The translations under genes and the position numbers were made by a program. DNA of 64,000 bases from Thalassobacterium sedimentorum. Lineage in GTDB: Bacteria > Verrucomicrobiota > Verrucomicrobiia > Opitutales > Coraliomargaritaceae. The notes beneath the pieces are model-generated. The model ran no database searches. It was not told the DNA's origin and saw only the letters and a list, made by a program, of their open reading frames with translations. This document shows, piece by piece, positions 45,571 to 55,619 of the stretch. The stretch spans positions 105,121-169,120 of the forward strand of contig NZ_JARXIC010000008.1 in assembly GCF_031127905.1 (NCBI RefSeq), in the 5' to 3' direction. Numbering within the stretch: position 1 is the stretch's first letter; each line of letters opens with the position of its first letter.

Positions 45571-47238
45571 ATGTCTGATCCCATTTACATCTTTGGTCAT
45601 AAGAACCCTGACGCTGACGCCATTTGCTCCGCCCTCGCCTACGAGGCCTACAAACATGCGATCGGGCAGACTGAATATGTGGCCGCACGTTGTGGCAATT
45701 CCAACGCTAGAATCGACGCCATTTTAGAGCGCTTCGAAACCGCACTACCACGCTTCATCGGTGATGTCACACCACGCGTGGGCAACATAATGCAAAACGA
45801 AGCGCTCACAGTTACGCGGCAGAGTACCTGCGCTGAAGCCTTGGAGCTCATCGACAAATATGACGTGCGCGCCCTTCCCGTGGTGGATCAAAACGGGCAA
45901 ATCGAAGGCTTGGTATCCATTTTCCAATTAGGCGAATTCTTTATTCCGAAGCCACGGGAGCCTCGCGCAATGCGTCGCGTGCACACAAGCGTCCAGTCAA
46001 TCATCGACTCACTAAACGCCAAAGTGCTACATGCCGACCATCAAGACGAGCTCGAAGAGCTTTATGTGCGCATTGGCGCCATGGACATTCGATCCTTCGG
46101 CAGTCACCATAAGGAACATGGTCTCCCCTCCGATCGAAGCATTATCATCGTTGGCGATCGTTGGGACATTCAAGAACGCTGCTTACAACTCGGCGTGCGC
46201 CTACTCGTCATTACCGGCGCACTGGAAGTGGATGAAGATGTCATCGCTCGTGCAAAAGAGCGCAACGTCTCACTCATCGTCAGCCCTTACGATTCGGCAA
46301 CCACCTCTTGGATTATTCGCACCGCGACTCATATCGATGGCTTAATTGACCCCGAAGTCAGTTGCTTTAGTGCGGAAGATCGGATTTCCTCGGTTAAGCG
46401 TCGTATCGCCAATAACAACGATCCCCTCTATCTCGTCGTCAACGACAACAAACAACTTATCGGCGTCTTCTCTAAAAGTGACATTCTGCGCCCAAGTCAT
46501 ACTCGGATCGCCCTGGTAGACCACAACGAGTTGGGGCAAGCGGTCAATGGAGCCGCAGAGGTACAAATCACTGAAATATTAGACCATCACCGGCTTGGCA
46601 ATATACCAACTGACCAACCTATACTATTTATTAATCGCCCAGTAGGATCTACCTGTTCAATCGTCGCCGATCTCTTTCGGGCACAATCGCTCACCCCCGA
46701 ACCCAATATAGCAGGCATTTTAATGGCTGGCATCATCTCAGACACCTTACTCTTAAACAGCCCGACCACAACTCCATTGGAGAGTGAGTTACTTGAATGG
46801 CTTTCCCCAATCGCTGGTATCGAGCCTAAAGCTTTAGCCGATCTAATCTTTACTGCTGGATCCGTCGTTATCAATAGTGAGCCAGCTCAAGTCATCAGCT
46901 CCGACTGTAAAATATACGATGAGGGTGAACTCCGCTTCTCAGTATCACAAATTGAAGAACTGGGCTTCGATAACTTCTGGAAGAACGAAGAAGCACTGGA
47001 TCAAGCGCTGGAAGCTTACCGGGCTAAAGAAGAACTCTACTTTAGTTTCCTACTGGTCACCGACATCAATTCACAGGACTCACTATTAGTTGTCGCAGGT
47101 AATGATGAACTCAAAAGCTCCATTAACTACCCGCAACGAGGCCATAGTAATATCTACGAACTATCCGGCATCGTCAGCCGCAAGAAACAATTAATTCCCT
47201 ACATTTCCTCACTATTAAAAACAATGGGAGTTCTGTAA
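45571..47238 (+). CDS. ppaC: Manganese-dependent inorganic pyrophosphatase with CBS and DRTGG regulatory domains
   Basis: This 555-residue family II pyrophosphatase hydrolyses PPi in the cytoplasm. The DHH-family core is split by a regulatory insert: HKNPDADAICSA at residues 10-21, then CBS (about 70-125), DRTGG (about 190-260; GDRWDIQERCLQLGVRLLVI) and CBS (about 263-310), then LDHHRLG (Asp338, His339, His340) and the C-terminal DHHA2 domain to the end. This CBS-DRTGG-CBS type is known to be regulated by adenine nucleotides and diadenosine polyphosphates. Its 3' end overlaps the convergent gene at 47215 by 24 bases. Confidence 0.93.
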   Translation: MSDPIYIFGHKNPDADAICSALAYEAYKHAIGQTEYVAARCGNSNARIDAILERFETALPRFIGDVTPRVGNIMQNEALTVTRQSTCAEALELIDKYDVRALPVVDQNGQIEGLVSIFQLGEFFIPKPREPRAMRRVHTSVQSIIDSLNAKVLHADHQDELEELYVRIGAMDIRSFGSHHKEHGLPSDRSIIIVGDRWDIQERCLQLGVRLLVITGALEVDEDVIARAKERNVSLIVSPYDSATTSWIIRTATHIDGLIDPEVSCFSAEDRISSVKRRIANNNDPLYLVVNDNKQLIGVFSKSDILRPSHTRIALVDHNELGQAVNGAAEVQITEILDHHRLGNIPTDQPILFINRPVGSTCSIVADLFRAQSLTPEPNIAGILMAGIISDTLLLNSPTTTPLESELLEWLSPIAGIEPKALADLIFTAGSVVINSEPAQVISSDCKIYDEGELRFSVSQIEELGFDNFWKNEEALDQALEAYRAKEELYFSFLLVTDINSQDSLLVVAGNDELKSSINYPQRGHSNIYELSGIVSRKKQLIPYISSLLKTMGVL

Positions 47239-48033
47239 CTCTGCCATAAACGACTCAGCTCCCGCATAATAAGGAGAGAACCCCATCTGCGGATGAAAGC
47301 TTCGAAGCGGAAACGGTGAATCTCCAACAAAGGTCCATTGCAGATCAACTGCCCGACAGAGTGCATAGGCAGCCGCAATATCCCATACTTTAACGCGACA
47401 ATCAATCACACCAGTTAAGTATCCAGTGGCAACATACGCAGCCGTTAAGGCGCCACTCCCGATACAGCGGACTCGGAATTTTGCCAGCAAAGGAGCGAGC
47501 TTCTGCAGCTGTTCACTTGGCATCGGGAAATGTAAACCCACCATCGCCTGGGCATCGGCCACAGTCGCATTACGATCGACCTTTTTCTGATTACGCAATA
47601 ATCCACGATCAGGTCCACCTTCAAGTAAATCTCGACTACTGTGATCATAGATAAAACCATAGACTGGTATTCCATCTAATAATAGCGCCAGTGATATCGC
47701 ACAAAAAGAACAGCCTAAGGCATAATTATTTGTGCCATCAATCGGATCCACAACCCAGGCAAAACGAGCCTCAAGTGCCAAGGTCTCATCCAGTGGGCTC
47801 GCCTCTTCACTGCAATAATCGTCCCGAGGAAAATCACGTCGCAGCTCTGCAAACAGCTTCTCTGAAATCGCAAAGTCGGCAAAGGTCACCCGTGTATCAT
47901 CTTCTTTCCACTCTGATCGAACGTCGCCAAACTGCCTCTCGAAAAAAGCAATCTGATTACGTACCGCAACACGCCCCGCATTAATACGATGACGCAACTG
48001 ACTATCAAGGTGTGCTTTAGCCTGGCGATTCAT
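47215..48033 (-). CDS. Inositol monophosphatase-family enzyme
   Basis: The 272-residue metal-dependent phosphatase has the family motifs: DDTRVTFADFAISEKL, SEEASP (metal-binding Glu near 76), WVVDPIDGTNNY (residues 94-104) and KVWDIAAAYALC near residue 222. Members act on inositol phosphate, histidinol phosphate or 3'-phosphoadenosine 5'-phosphate; these motifs do not decide among them. The ATG overlaps the TAA of the TPR gene upstream (TAATG), so the gene is coupled to the ABC-transporter cluster. Confidence 0.9.
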   Translation of the reverse strand: MNRQAKAHLDSQLRHRINAGRVAVRNQIAFFERQFGDVRSEWKEDDTRVTFADFAISEKLFAELRRDFPRDDYCSEEASPLDETLALEARFAWVVDPIDGTNNYALGCSFCAISLALLLDGIPVYGFIYDHSSRDLLEGGPDRGLLRNQKKVDRNATVADAQAMVGLHFPMPSEQLQKLAPLLAKFRVRCIGSGALTAAYVATGYLTGVIDCRVKVWDIAAAYALCRAVDLQWTFVGDSPFPLRSFHPQMGFSPYYAGAESFMAELQNSHCF

Positions 48034-48908
48034 TAATGAGAATGTCCCGCATGGTCATGCGGCTCAGGCACATCAAATGCCGGTGCTTTCCTAGGCGCTT
48101 CCAAAACTGGCTCTACTACAGCCTGAAAACGCTCCCAGAAAGGAATCTCCAACGTATTCTCAAGCTCGCGAATACGCTCCAATATAATTCCTTTTTGTGC
48201 ATAAGGCACATTTGGCAGCTCACGGTGTAAATCTTTAAGATATGTGTAAGCCTCTGCATTCTTACCTTGTTTGCGCAACAATTCGGCATAAATTCGAGCT
48301 GCATAGTATGGAGCATCCGCTTGCTTGGATGCCTGAAGAAACCACTTGGCTGCATTCGCATCATCTTTCAAACGATTGAGATAAATCTGACCTTTTTCCA
48401 AATAAAGCTTTGCTCGGTCTGGATGAAACTCAAGCGCTTCATCCAGCAAATCAAAGGCTTGATGGGATTGCTCCAAGTCAATAGCCCGCTGTCGCGCTTC
48501 CGGCACCTCGCTGTAGCCCCCTTCTTCCCGAATTCGCCAATTCGGCACATCATAAGCAATCATGCGACTACCGTTTATCCAAAAAAACTCGGGACGGGGA
48601 TCCAAGGTTGTCACCAAACGAACCATTGCATCCATCTTTACACGATCGCGCCGCTCCCATATAGTATTTGTTCGGATCCAAAGAAAATCAGCCAAAATAG
48701 CTCGAAAGCCTCCCAACACACCGACCACGAGACCTTGTCCCAAGGCACCTTCAATGGCCTCCAAGTTCATCTCAGGCTGCCCGGACTTAACGACCCGCCA
48801 AGCAGGGCCTTCAAGCGGTCGTGTCAATAGACCCAGTAAGGACAATATCAACAAAACAAACAAAATACGCCTGAGCCGAAGTGTAAGAGGATGTTGGAGT
48901 AAACTCAT
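48033..48908 (-). CDS. Membrane-anchored TPR protein with His-rich C-terminus
   Basis: The 291-residue protein has one N-terminal membrane segment (about residues 13-27) and then helical TPR-like repeats, seen at about 140-240 (DLLDEALEFHPDRAKLYLEK, AAKWFLQASKQADAPYYAAR, AYTYLKDLHRELPNVPYAQK). The C-terminus ends PEPHDHAGHSH, a possible metal-binding tail. It is 2 bases after the ABC permease and overlaps the phosphatase gene by 1 base, so it belongs to one operon with the ABC exporter. Its precise role is unknown; it could be an assembly partner of the transporter. Confidence 0.8.
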   Translation of the reverse strand: MSLLQHPLTLRLRRILFVLLILSLLGLLTRPLEGPAWRVVKSGQPEMNLEAIEGALGQGLVVGVLGGFRAILADFLWIRTNTIWERRDRVKMDAMVRLVTTLDPRPEFFWINGSRMIAYDVPNWRIREEGGYSEVPEARQRAIDLEQSHQAFDLLDEALEFHPDRAKLYLEKGQIYLNRLKDDANAAKWFLQASKQADAPYYAARIYAELLRKQGKNAEAYTYLKDLHRELPNVPYAQKGIILERIRELENTLEIPFWERFQAVVEPVLEAPRKAPAFDVPEPHDHAGHSH

Positions 48909-48910
48909 CT

Positions 48911-49753
48911 CTAGATTTCCCGACGACGAAAATTAACTTGAGCAAGTAACAGAAAAGCCACCGTATAAATCACACCATAGCCTACAAGTTGCAGCACAGT
49001 ACTAAGCGGTAAGGCTTGATCCACATCAAATACGAGTTGATCCCCAATATTAAATAGTTGGAAATTGGGAAAAATCAAACCAAGCCCCAAGACAAGAAAA
49101 CGCTCCCAGCCAGCCTCCATTCCAGAGTAGGCATCACGTGCAATGTACTGAAGCTGACAAATGATCAGTAAGAAAAAAGAAACAATAATAGTATATAAAT
49201 TGGTATTGGAAAAGCTTGCGACAAAAAGCGTCATAGCTGCCAGAATACCGAATTTCATCCACTGTAAGAAACCAAATAGAAATACATCTCCATAACGAAC
49301 CAAGGGGCCATCTAAAATCACTTCATCACCTAGCCGAGCAACCAGTGCGGTATCCCGCCAATATAAAATCGCACTCAAAACTAAGGTAATAACAAAAGTA
49401 AAACTCAGCATTAGCAAATGAGCGCCCAAAAACTTACCAGCAAGGAATTCCAGCTTATACACCGGCTTAGCCAACATCGTTAGTGCAGTACGGTTCTCCA
49501 TCTCATAAAAGAAGAGCTGGGTAGTCGCGGTGATCGACAAGATGGAACCAAAAAAGAAAAGCGCACCGAAACCAAAATCTGTAATAAACTTCAATTCTCC
49601 GGTACCAAAATCAAATTGCTGAAAGAAAGTCGAACTTCCCACCAGAGCAATCGATATAATCAAAAGTGAATTAAAGAATTTTTGCCGCACCGCTTCGAGA
49701 AAAGTCGTGCCCGCAATCAAACGTATACGTGTAAATGAATCTAAGATGCTCAT
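48911..49753 (-). CDS. ABC-2 type transporter permease
   Basis: The 280-residue membrane protein has about six hydrophobic segments and the ABC-2/NosY layout, starting SFTRIRLIAGTTFLEAVRQK and with FYEMENRTALTMLAKPVYKL near residue 85. The first of these is the coupling region found in this permease family. It lies 2 bases after its ATPase gene. The transported substrate is not evident. Confidence 0.9.
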   Translation of the reverse strand: MSILDSFTRIRLIAGTTFLEAVRQKFFNSLLIISIALVGSSTFFQQFDFGTGELKFITDFGFGALFFFGSILSITATTQLFFYEMENRTALTMLAKPVYKLEFLAGKFLGAHLLMLSFTFVITLVLSAILYWRDTALVARLGDEVILDGPLVRYGDVFLFGFLQWMKFGILAAMTLFVASFSNTNLYTIIVSFFLLIICQLQYIARDAYSGMEAGWERFLVLGLGLIFPNFQLFNIGDQLVFDVDQALPLSTVLQLVGYGVIYTVAFLLLAQVNFRRREI

Positions 49754-49755
49754 AC

Positions 49756-50643
49756 CTAATTGCTCCCTTCACTATCATTATTCGCTGCGTGTTCGCTCTC
49801 ACGCTGATGCACTTCTTTCAAAAAATAGGCATCTAAACTCAAACGCGGCTTTTCAACACGAGCCAGACGCGCTCCCTGAGCTTCAATTGCAGCTTGAACC
49901 GCTGCTCGTCCTTCGGCGCTCAAGCCCTCGACCACCAGCGATTCCGCATCTTTCTCTTCAACCAAATCAGCGACTCGACCTTCACGCACAAGTTTGCCCC
50001 GGTGCAAGATTGCAACACGATCACACAGTCCCTCGATTTGTGCCAACAAATGCGATGAAAGCAGCACAGTTTTTCCACGACGCTTAAGCTCACGCACGAT
50101 ATCAGCAATTGCTGCTGAGCCGAGAGGGTCCACACCAGCGGTGGGTTCATCCAGCATCACCAATTGTGGATCATGCACTAAAGACTGCGCCAAGCCGATA
50201 CGCTGCAACATACCTTTGGAATATGTAGCAACACGCCGATCCGCAGCTTCGGTCATACCAACGAGTTCGATCACTGAGTCGACGGCATCGCCAATCTGCG
50301 CTCGCGGCACCATACAAATACGCGCGTAATAACGCACCAGCTCACGGCCAGTTAAATAGCGATAAAAATAAGGTGCCTCCGGCAAAAAACCAACACTTCG
50401 ACGCGCATCAACTTGCTTACTTGGTTTACCATAGATTTCGCACGTCCCCGTGGAAGCCTCGAGTAAGCCAAGGATAATTTTAATGGTCGTGCTCTTGCCC
50501 GACCCGTTGGGCCCAAGTAGTCCAAAAATTTCGTTATCGCCGACTTCCAAGCACAAATTGTCCACGGCGCGAAGCTTCACGCCTCGAATACCGACCGAGA
50601 AGTCTTTGGTTAAATTCTGAATACGAATTGCGGGGTTGTTCAT
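49756..50643 (-). CDS. ABC transporter ATP-binding protein
   Basis: The 295-residue ATPase has Walker A GPNGSGKSTT (near residue 44), ABC signature YSKGMLQRIGLAQSL, Walker B QLVMLDEPTAGVD and a switch His in LLSSHLL. The C-terminal 80 residues are the extra domain common in ABC-2 exporter ATPases. It forms an exporter with the permease at 48911. It is the first gene of the operon that includes the TPR protein and the phosphatase. Confidence 0.95.
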   Translation of the reverse strand: MNNPAIRIQNLTKDFSVGIRGVKLRAVDNLCLEVGDNEIFGLLGPNGSGKSTTIKIILGLLEASTGTCEIYGKPSKQVDARRSVGFLPEAPYFYRYLTGRELVRYYARICMVPRAQIGDAVDSVIELVGMTEAADRRVATYSKGMLQRIGLAQSLVHDPQLVMLDEPTAGVDPLGSAAIADIVRELKRRGKTVLLSSHLLAQIEGLCDRVAILHRGKLVREGRVADLVEEKDAESLVVEGLSAEGRAAVQAAIEAQGARLARVEKPRLSLDAYFLKEVHQRESEHAANNDSEGSN

Positions 50644-50736
50644 ATACTAAAGGAGGGTTGAAAAGTAGTGTGGTACACAGGCTAAACATTCTGGATTATG
50701 TACTACGCAAGGCTGTGCAAGCGAAGACACTATAAT

Positions 50737-51018
50737 TTATTGTTCGATTCGAAAATTTTGACAAGCACGCGGTCCCCGATCAGTCTTAATTTCTGCTCCA
50801 CGGATATAATTTTGTAATTCAGACGCTACTTCAGCCTGAAAGGCAAGCACCTCCGACTGCTCTCCCTCAGCATAAAGATGCACTCGACCATCAACCAAAT
50901 TACGCACATTTCCGGTAACATCAAAGCCCTTGGCCACTGACACTGTCTGATAGCGAAAACCGACACCTTGCACATGGCCTTCAAACCAGCAATTCATTTG
51001 AAAAACATGATTATTCAT
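50737..51018 (-). CDS. Acylphosphatase
   Basis: The 93-residue protein has the typical acylphosphatase length and signature: FEGHVQGVGFRYQT with catalytic Arg22, then GNVRNLVDGRV with Asn40. It hydrolyses carboxyl-phosphate bonds in small metabolites. It is a single gene between the ABC operon and the divergent flavoprotein gene. Confidence 0.95.
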   Translation of the reverse strand: MNNHVFQMNCWFEGHVQGVGFRYQTVSVAKGFDVTGNVRNLVDGRVHLYAEGEQSEVLAFQAEVASELQNYIRGAEIKTDRGPRACQNFRIEQ

Positions 51019-51109
51019 AAGTTAACTAAAGGTTAATAGATTCTACCTGGATGCAAGTGCATTAGGCCTTGTCTCATAGGTTTTTAAGCGCAGAGATAAG
51101 AACTGACAC

Positions 51110-52714
51110 ATGACAAACGCCTCCTCAGATTCCACAGCCCCGACGCTGATCGACATCATTTTGCCACTGGAGCAGTCCGAAGACACAAGTGCACAAAAAA
51201 CTGCAGTCGCGGCTAAATTGGGATGCGAAGTACAGCAAGTCGTGGATTTACGACTACGCAAGCATTCAATCGACGCCCGCCAAAGAACCATAAAGGTGCA
51301 GCTACGCTTCGAAGTCGGCCTCGGTAAGCTGCTACCGCCTGAGCCAGAATTAGCCCCTCACTATCAACCAGTTCCAGCCAATGCATCCAAAGTGATTATC
51401 GTCGGATGTGGCCCCGCTGGACTCTTCGCCGCCCTACGCTGTCTTGAACTGGGTCTCTACCCGATTATTCTTGAGCGCGGCAAAGACGCCTCGACACGCC
51501 GTTTCGACCTAGGGCCAATTCTGAAAGAAGGCCGTGTCATCGAAGACTCGAATTACTGCTTTGGCGAAGGCGGAGCGGGCACCTTTTCCGACGGCAAGCT
51601 CTATACCCGTGCGACCAAACGTGGACCTGTGCGCACGATTTACGAAACACTGGTCGCTCACGGCGCACCGGAACGCATCTTAATCGACGCGCACCCACAC
51701 ATTGGATCCAACCTCTTACCTAAAGTGGTCATGGCAATGCGGGAATCAATACGTAACGCAGGTGGCGAAGTACATTTTGGCGCCAAAGTAGACTCTTTTC
51801 TAATACATAAGCAAAGTATTGTCGGCGTACGCACCACTGATGGCCGTGAATTCCTAAGCCAACAAGTCATTCTCGCCTCCGGACACTCGGCACGTGATAT
51901 TTATGCTCAGCTATACGCGCAAAACATCCGATTGGAGCAAAAACCTTTCGCTGTAGGCGTGCGGATTGAGCACCCACAAGCACTCATCGATAGTCTGCAA
52001 TATCACACAGCCCGCGGCAAAGCCCGTCCGGATTTACTCCCCGCGGCCAGTTACCGCCTCGCAACGAAAATTGACAACCGAGGCGTACACTCATTTTGCA
52101 TGTGTCCCGGCGGTTTCATAGTGCCAGCTGCAACTGAAAATGACGAAGTGGTCGTAAACGGCATGAGTCTCGCGCGTCGCGACTCTCCCTTCGCAAACAG
52201 TGGCATGGTTGTCACCGTCGAGCCGGAAGACACCGCTGCTCAACGACCCGAACACGGCGTGCTCGCTGGCATTGCTTTTCAAAAATCGCTCGAACAGGCC
52301 GCCAAACAATTTGGCGGCGGCGGCCAAATTGCCCCCGGACAACGCGTGACTGATTTTCTAAAAGGCGCCAATTCCACCAACCTGCCTGAAACCAGCTACT
52401 TTCCAGGCATCACCCCCGCACGCATCGATCAAATTCTTCCCGAATGGATCACCCTTCGCATGCGTCGTGGACTCGATATTTTCGGCAAGCAAATGCGTGG
52501 CTACATAACGGACGAATGTAACCTAATCGGATTTGAAACCCGCACCAGTTCACCAGTGCGTATTCCCCGCGATGCCGCAAGCCTACAACACCCCGAAGTC
52601 ACCGGCCTGTATCCATGTGGTGAGGGTGCAGGATTTGCCGGCGGAATCGTCAGCGCCGCACTGGACGGAATTCGCTGTGCGGAAGCCGTCGCGACAAATA
52701 TCACGACTCCATAA
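51110..52714 (+). CDS. FAD-dependent dehydrogenase of the COG2509 type
   Basis: This 534-residue cytoplasmic flavoprotein has a small N-terminal domain (about residues 1-95) and then the FAD site VIIVGCGPAGLFAALRCLEL (near residue 100). FGEGGAGTFSDGKLYTR follows near residue 155, and the C-terminal FAD contact is GLYPCGEGAGFAGGIVSAA. This layout matches widespread uncharacterised FAD-dependent dehydrogenases; the substrate is unknown. The helicase gene follows one base after its stop. Confidence 0.9.
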   Translation: MTNASSDSTAPTLIDIILPLEQSEDTSAQKTAVAAKLGCEVQQVVDLRLRKHSIDARQRTIKVQLRFEVGLGKLLPPEPELAPHYQPVPANASKVIIVGCGPAGLFAALRCLELGLYPIILERGKDASTRRFDLGPILKEGRVIEDSNYCFGEGGAGTFSDGKLYTRATKRGPVRTIYETLVAHGAPERILIDAHPHIGSNLLPKVVMAMRESIRNAGGEVHFGAKVDSFLIHKQSIVGVRTTDGREFLSQQVILASGHSARDIYAQLYAQNIRLEQKPFAVGVRIEHPQALIDSLQYHTARGKARPDLLPAASYRLATKIDNRGVHSFCMCPGGFIVPAATENDEVVVNGMSLARRDSPFANSGMVVTVEPEDTAAQRPEHGVLAGIAFQKSLEQAAKQFGGGGQIAPGQRVTDFLKGANSTNLPETSYFPGITPARIDQILPEWITLRMRRGLDIFGKQMRGYITDECNLIGFETRTSSPVRIPRDAASLQHPEVTGLYPCGEGAGFAGGIVSAALDGIRCAEAVATNITTP

Positions 52715-52715
52715 T

Positions 52716-54785
52716 ATGATTGGCCTCATTGAAAGCTCCGGCAGTGCCCCCATGGCCAAAGGCTACCTAGTCACCCTAGTCGAGAACATCTTCAAGGCGG
52801 GCGGTTACCTACAAACGGAAATGCATCTCGATCATCGCCCCCAACAGGAGGCGATGGCACTCTCGGTTGCCACGGCTCTGGAATCCGATCAGCCACTTCT
52901 CTTCGAAGCAGGCACCGGAGTGGGTAAAAGCCTCGCTTACCTGGTTCCCGGTATCATTCACTCAGTCAACAGTGAGCGCCCCTTTATTATCTCCAGCCAC
53001 ACCATCAGTTTGCAGGAGCAGATTCGTGAAAAAGATCTCAAAATCTGCCGTGATCTTTTTACCCGGGTGCCCGCACTACGACGCTATGCCCTTTTCAAAA
53101 CAGCGCTCATGGTAGGCAAGGGCAACTACTGCTGCAGTACCCGCCTCAGCAATGCGCTCAAAGATGCACAATCCACTAAACAAACAGAATTGTTTAAAAA
53201 CGACGAAAAAGCAGACCTCGTGCGCATTGCGACCTGGTCAGCGACCACCAAGAATGGAGTGATCCAGGAGCTCTCTCCCGCCCCCCTGCCTGACATTTGG
53301 GATGCTGTCAATGCCGACAGCTCCACCTGCTCCCGAAAGAATTGTGATCCTGCAGTTTGTTTTTATCAGCGCGCCCGCAAACAACTACTCTCCGCCAACT
53401 GCGTCATCGTTAACCACAGCCTGCTTTTCTCACTCATCAATGCGGGCATGCAGCCAGAAGGTAAGGTACGCGGCATTCTGCTCGCTGATGATTTTGTGGT
53501 GCTGGACGAAGCGCACCGTATTCCGGCAATCGCCACCGATCATTTTGGCACCCACGTAAGCTCTTTCGCGGTAGATCGCGCACTCAAGCGCATCTATAAC
53601 CAACGCACCAATCGCGGCAGCCTTCGACGCCATGGACAAGCCTGGGACCAAGATGCAGTCACAAATGCGATCGACGCAGCTCATGAATTCTTCAGTTACC
53701 TAGGCGACACCTTCCTCGCAAGAAAGCCCATCCAACGCATTCACAAACCAGACTTCTGCGATAATATCCTCACTGGTCCCCTCAAAGAAGTGGCCGAACG
53801 CCTAGGAGCTCTCATACAGAAGAGCGACGACGAACGTGCCCAAGATGAACTGCGCGATCACCGCCGTCGCATTCTAAGTTATCGAGATGCCATTAATGGC
53901 TTTATTACTTTCGCCGAAGAGGACCACGTGCAATGGCTTGAGCGCGGAGGAAAGAAGGGCCAAATCATTACCCTACGCAGCGCCCCACTCGATGTCGCCC
54001 CCTACCTGCGCAAGCACATATTCCAGCGAGGAACCGCAGCGGTGCTAACCAGCGCCACCCTCTCGGATGGCAACCATATGGATGCCTTTCAAGAGACCGT
54101 TGGCGGCCAAATCGCCGATAGCGAGATCGTCGACTCCCCATTCAATTACCAAGACAATTGCCACATTTACATTGCCAGTGATGCCCCCCAGCCTGAGCCT
54201 GGCCAAGGCCGCCTCGATCTCGATTATTTGGCCAATATGATCTGCTGGTGTGCTCGCCGCGTCGAAGGCGGCACCTTAGTGTTGTTCACCAGCCATTTCG
54301 ATCTACGCCAAGTTCGCGATCGCACCGAAAATTTCTTCAACAAAATCCAACGCCCTCTCTTCAGCCAAGGTCATCAAATGGCGCGTACAGAAATCACTCG
54401 GAAATTTGCTGCTGCCGGCAATGGTGTGCTTTTCGGCACCGACAGCTTCTGGACGGGAGTCGATATCCCAGGACAGCCACTTTCGCAGGTCATCATAGCG
54501 CGCCTCCCCTTCGAAAACCCAAGCCATCCGGTCAGCGAAGCCCGCAGCGAACACATACGTGAGCGCGGCGGCAACCCTTTTGCCGAAATGACCGTACCTG
54601 AGGCCTTGGTTAAATTCCGTCAAGGCATCGGCCGCTTAATCCGGCGCAACGAAGATTGCGGCAATATTGTCATATTGGACTCGCGGATATTAAACAAACC
54701 ATATGGTGCGCGCTTCCTCGAAGCTCTGCCAGTTCAAAACTACCAGCGTTTCAATCGCGAAAATCGGGATTCCGTATTCGCATAG
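52716..54785 (+). CDS. DinG/XPD-type superfamily 2 ATP-dependent helicase
   Basis: The 689-residue helicase starts at the ATG at 52716 (MIGLIESSGSAPMAKGYLVT), just after the preceding stop; the longer frame overlaps that gene in a wrong frame. Walker A is FEAGTGVGKSLAYLVP near residue 65. Cysteines in GNYCCSTRL and CSRKNCDPAVC form the expected 4Fe-4S domain. The DEAH box is VVLDEAHRI. C-terminal motifs are FGTDSFWTGVDIPG and KFRQGIGRLIRR. Such enzymes unwind 5' overhang DNA, R-loops or replication intermediates. It is predicted to be cytoplasmic. Confidence 0.93.
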   Translation: MIGLIESSGSAPMAKGYLVTLVENIFKAGGYLQTEMHLDHRPQQEAMALSVATALESDQPLLFEAGTGVGKSLAYLVPGIIHSVNSERPFIISSHTISLQEQIREKDLKICRDLFTRVPALRRYALFKTALMVGKGNYCCSTRLSNALKDAQSTKQTELFKNDEKADLVRIATWSATTKNGVIQELSPAPLPDIWDAVNADSSTCSRKNCDPAVCFYQRARKQLLSANCVIVNHSLLFSLINAGMQPEGKVRGILLADDFVVLDEAHRIPAIATDHFGTHVSSFAVDRALKRIYNQRTNRGSLRRHGQAWDQDAVTNAIDAAHEFFSYLGDTFLARKPIQRIHKPDFCDNILTGPLKEVAERLGALIQKSDDERAQDELRDHRRRILSYRDAINGFITFAEEDHVQWLERGGKKGQIITLRSAPLDVAPYLRKHIFQRGTAAVLTSATLSDGNHMDAFQETVGGQIADSEIVDSPFNYQDNCHIYIASDAPQPEPGQGRLDLDYLANMICWCARRVEGGTLVLFTSHFDLRQVRDRTENFFNKIQRPLFSQGHQMARTEITRKFAAAGNGVLFGTDSFWTGVDIPGQPLSQVIIARLPFENPSHPVSEARSEHIRERGGNPFAEMTVPEALVKFRQGIGRLIRRNEDCGNIVILDSRILNKPYGARFLEALPVQNYQRFNRENRDSVFA

Positions 54786-54813
54786 TGTGTCTTCATTCAT
54801 CTAACTACTCTTA

Positions 54814-55530
54814 ATGCAAATCAGCTCCTACGGCATATCTGATCAAGGCAAAGTTCGCCAAGCGAACGAAGACTCCCTCTTCTTAAACGACACGCATCAA
54901 TTCTATGCCGTCGCCGATGGTTTGGGAGGGCTTCCAGGAGGCGCCGAAGCCAGTCAGCGCATCGTCCAACTGCTTGAGCGAACAATGAGTCAAGTCAACT
55001 CGGCCGAAGAACGCGTCGATCTCAATGACCTCATGCTTGGCATTCATCAAATAATCACTCAAGAAGGTAACGATGCACATCCCTTTACCGGCATTGGCAG
55101 CACCCTGACCATCGGGCAAATCGTGGGTAATCAATTATTCATTGGCCATGTAGGTGATTCCGCCGCCTATTTACTTCGTGGCGAAGACCTCGAAAAGCTG
55201 ACAATCGATCACACAATGGAGCAGGAGCTAATCGATCGAGAAGGCGAAGCAGCACGGGCCATTATGCCCCCCGAATATCAGCATACTCTAACTCGCTGTA
55301 TCGGTCAGGGCAATCCACTACGGGTCGAAAATAGACAGATCAGCGTCCAGGCAGGTGACCGATTATTACTCTGCACGGATGGACTCAATAAAGTGCTCTC
55401 AGCCGACCACATCAAAGAAGAACTTGCCCGCCCACAAAGCCCCCGGGAAACCTGTCGACGACTCACACTCATGGCTAATGAGAACGAAGGTCCGGACAAT
55501 ATCACCCTAATCGTCGTGTATATTTCGTAA
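54814..55530 (+). CDS. PP2C-family protein serine/threonine phosphatase
   Basis: The 238-residue phosphatase shows the PP2C metal sites: SDQGKVRQANEDSLFL, AVADGLGGLPGGAEAS, GNQLFIGHVGDSAAYLLRG, LLLCTDGLNKVLS and DNITLIVVYI. It probably reverses Ser/Thr phosphorylation by a Hanks-type kinase encoded elsewhere. It is 28 bases behind the helicase gene and probably cotranscribed. Confidence 0.95.
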   Translation: MQISSYGISDQGKVRQANEDSLFLNDTHQFYAVADGLGGLPGGAEASQRIVQLLERTMSQVNSAEERVDLNDLMLGIHQIITQEGNDAHPFTGIGSTLTIGQIVGNQLFIGHVGDSAAYLLRGEDLEKLTIDHTMEQELIDREGEAARAIMPPEYQHTLTRCIGQGNPLRVENRQISVQAGDRLLLCTDGLNKVLSADHIKEELARPQSPRETCRRLTLMANENEGPDNITLIVVYIS

Positions 55531-55619
55531 TTCCGGGGCGAAAAGCATCCGCAGCAATCGGCGACCAAAGCAAAAAAACACCAATCGTAATTATTAATAA
55601 CTTTAAAGATCTAATCAGA

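Noticed and set aside
48267..48830. 187-codon plus-strand frame opposite the TPR gene
   Set aside because: It is a shadow of the coding strand; the product has no recognisable domain and unusual composition.
52533..52715. Helicase start inside the preceding flavoprotein gene
   Set aside because: The extension is read from the conserved C-terminal coding part of the flavoprotein in another frame; the ATG at 52716 fits the family.
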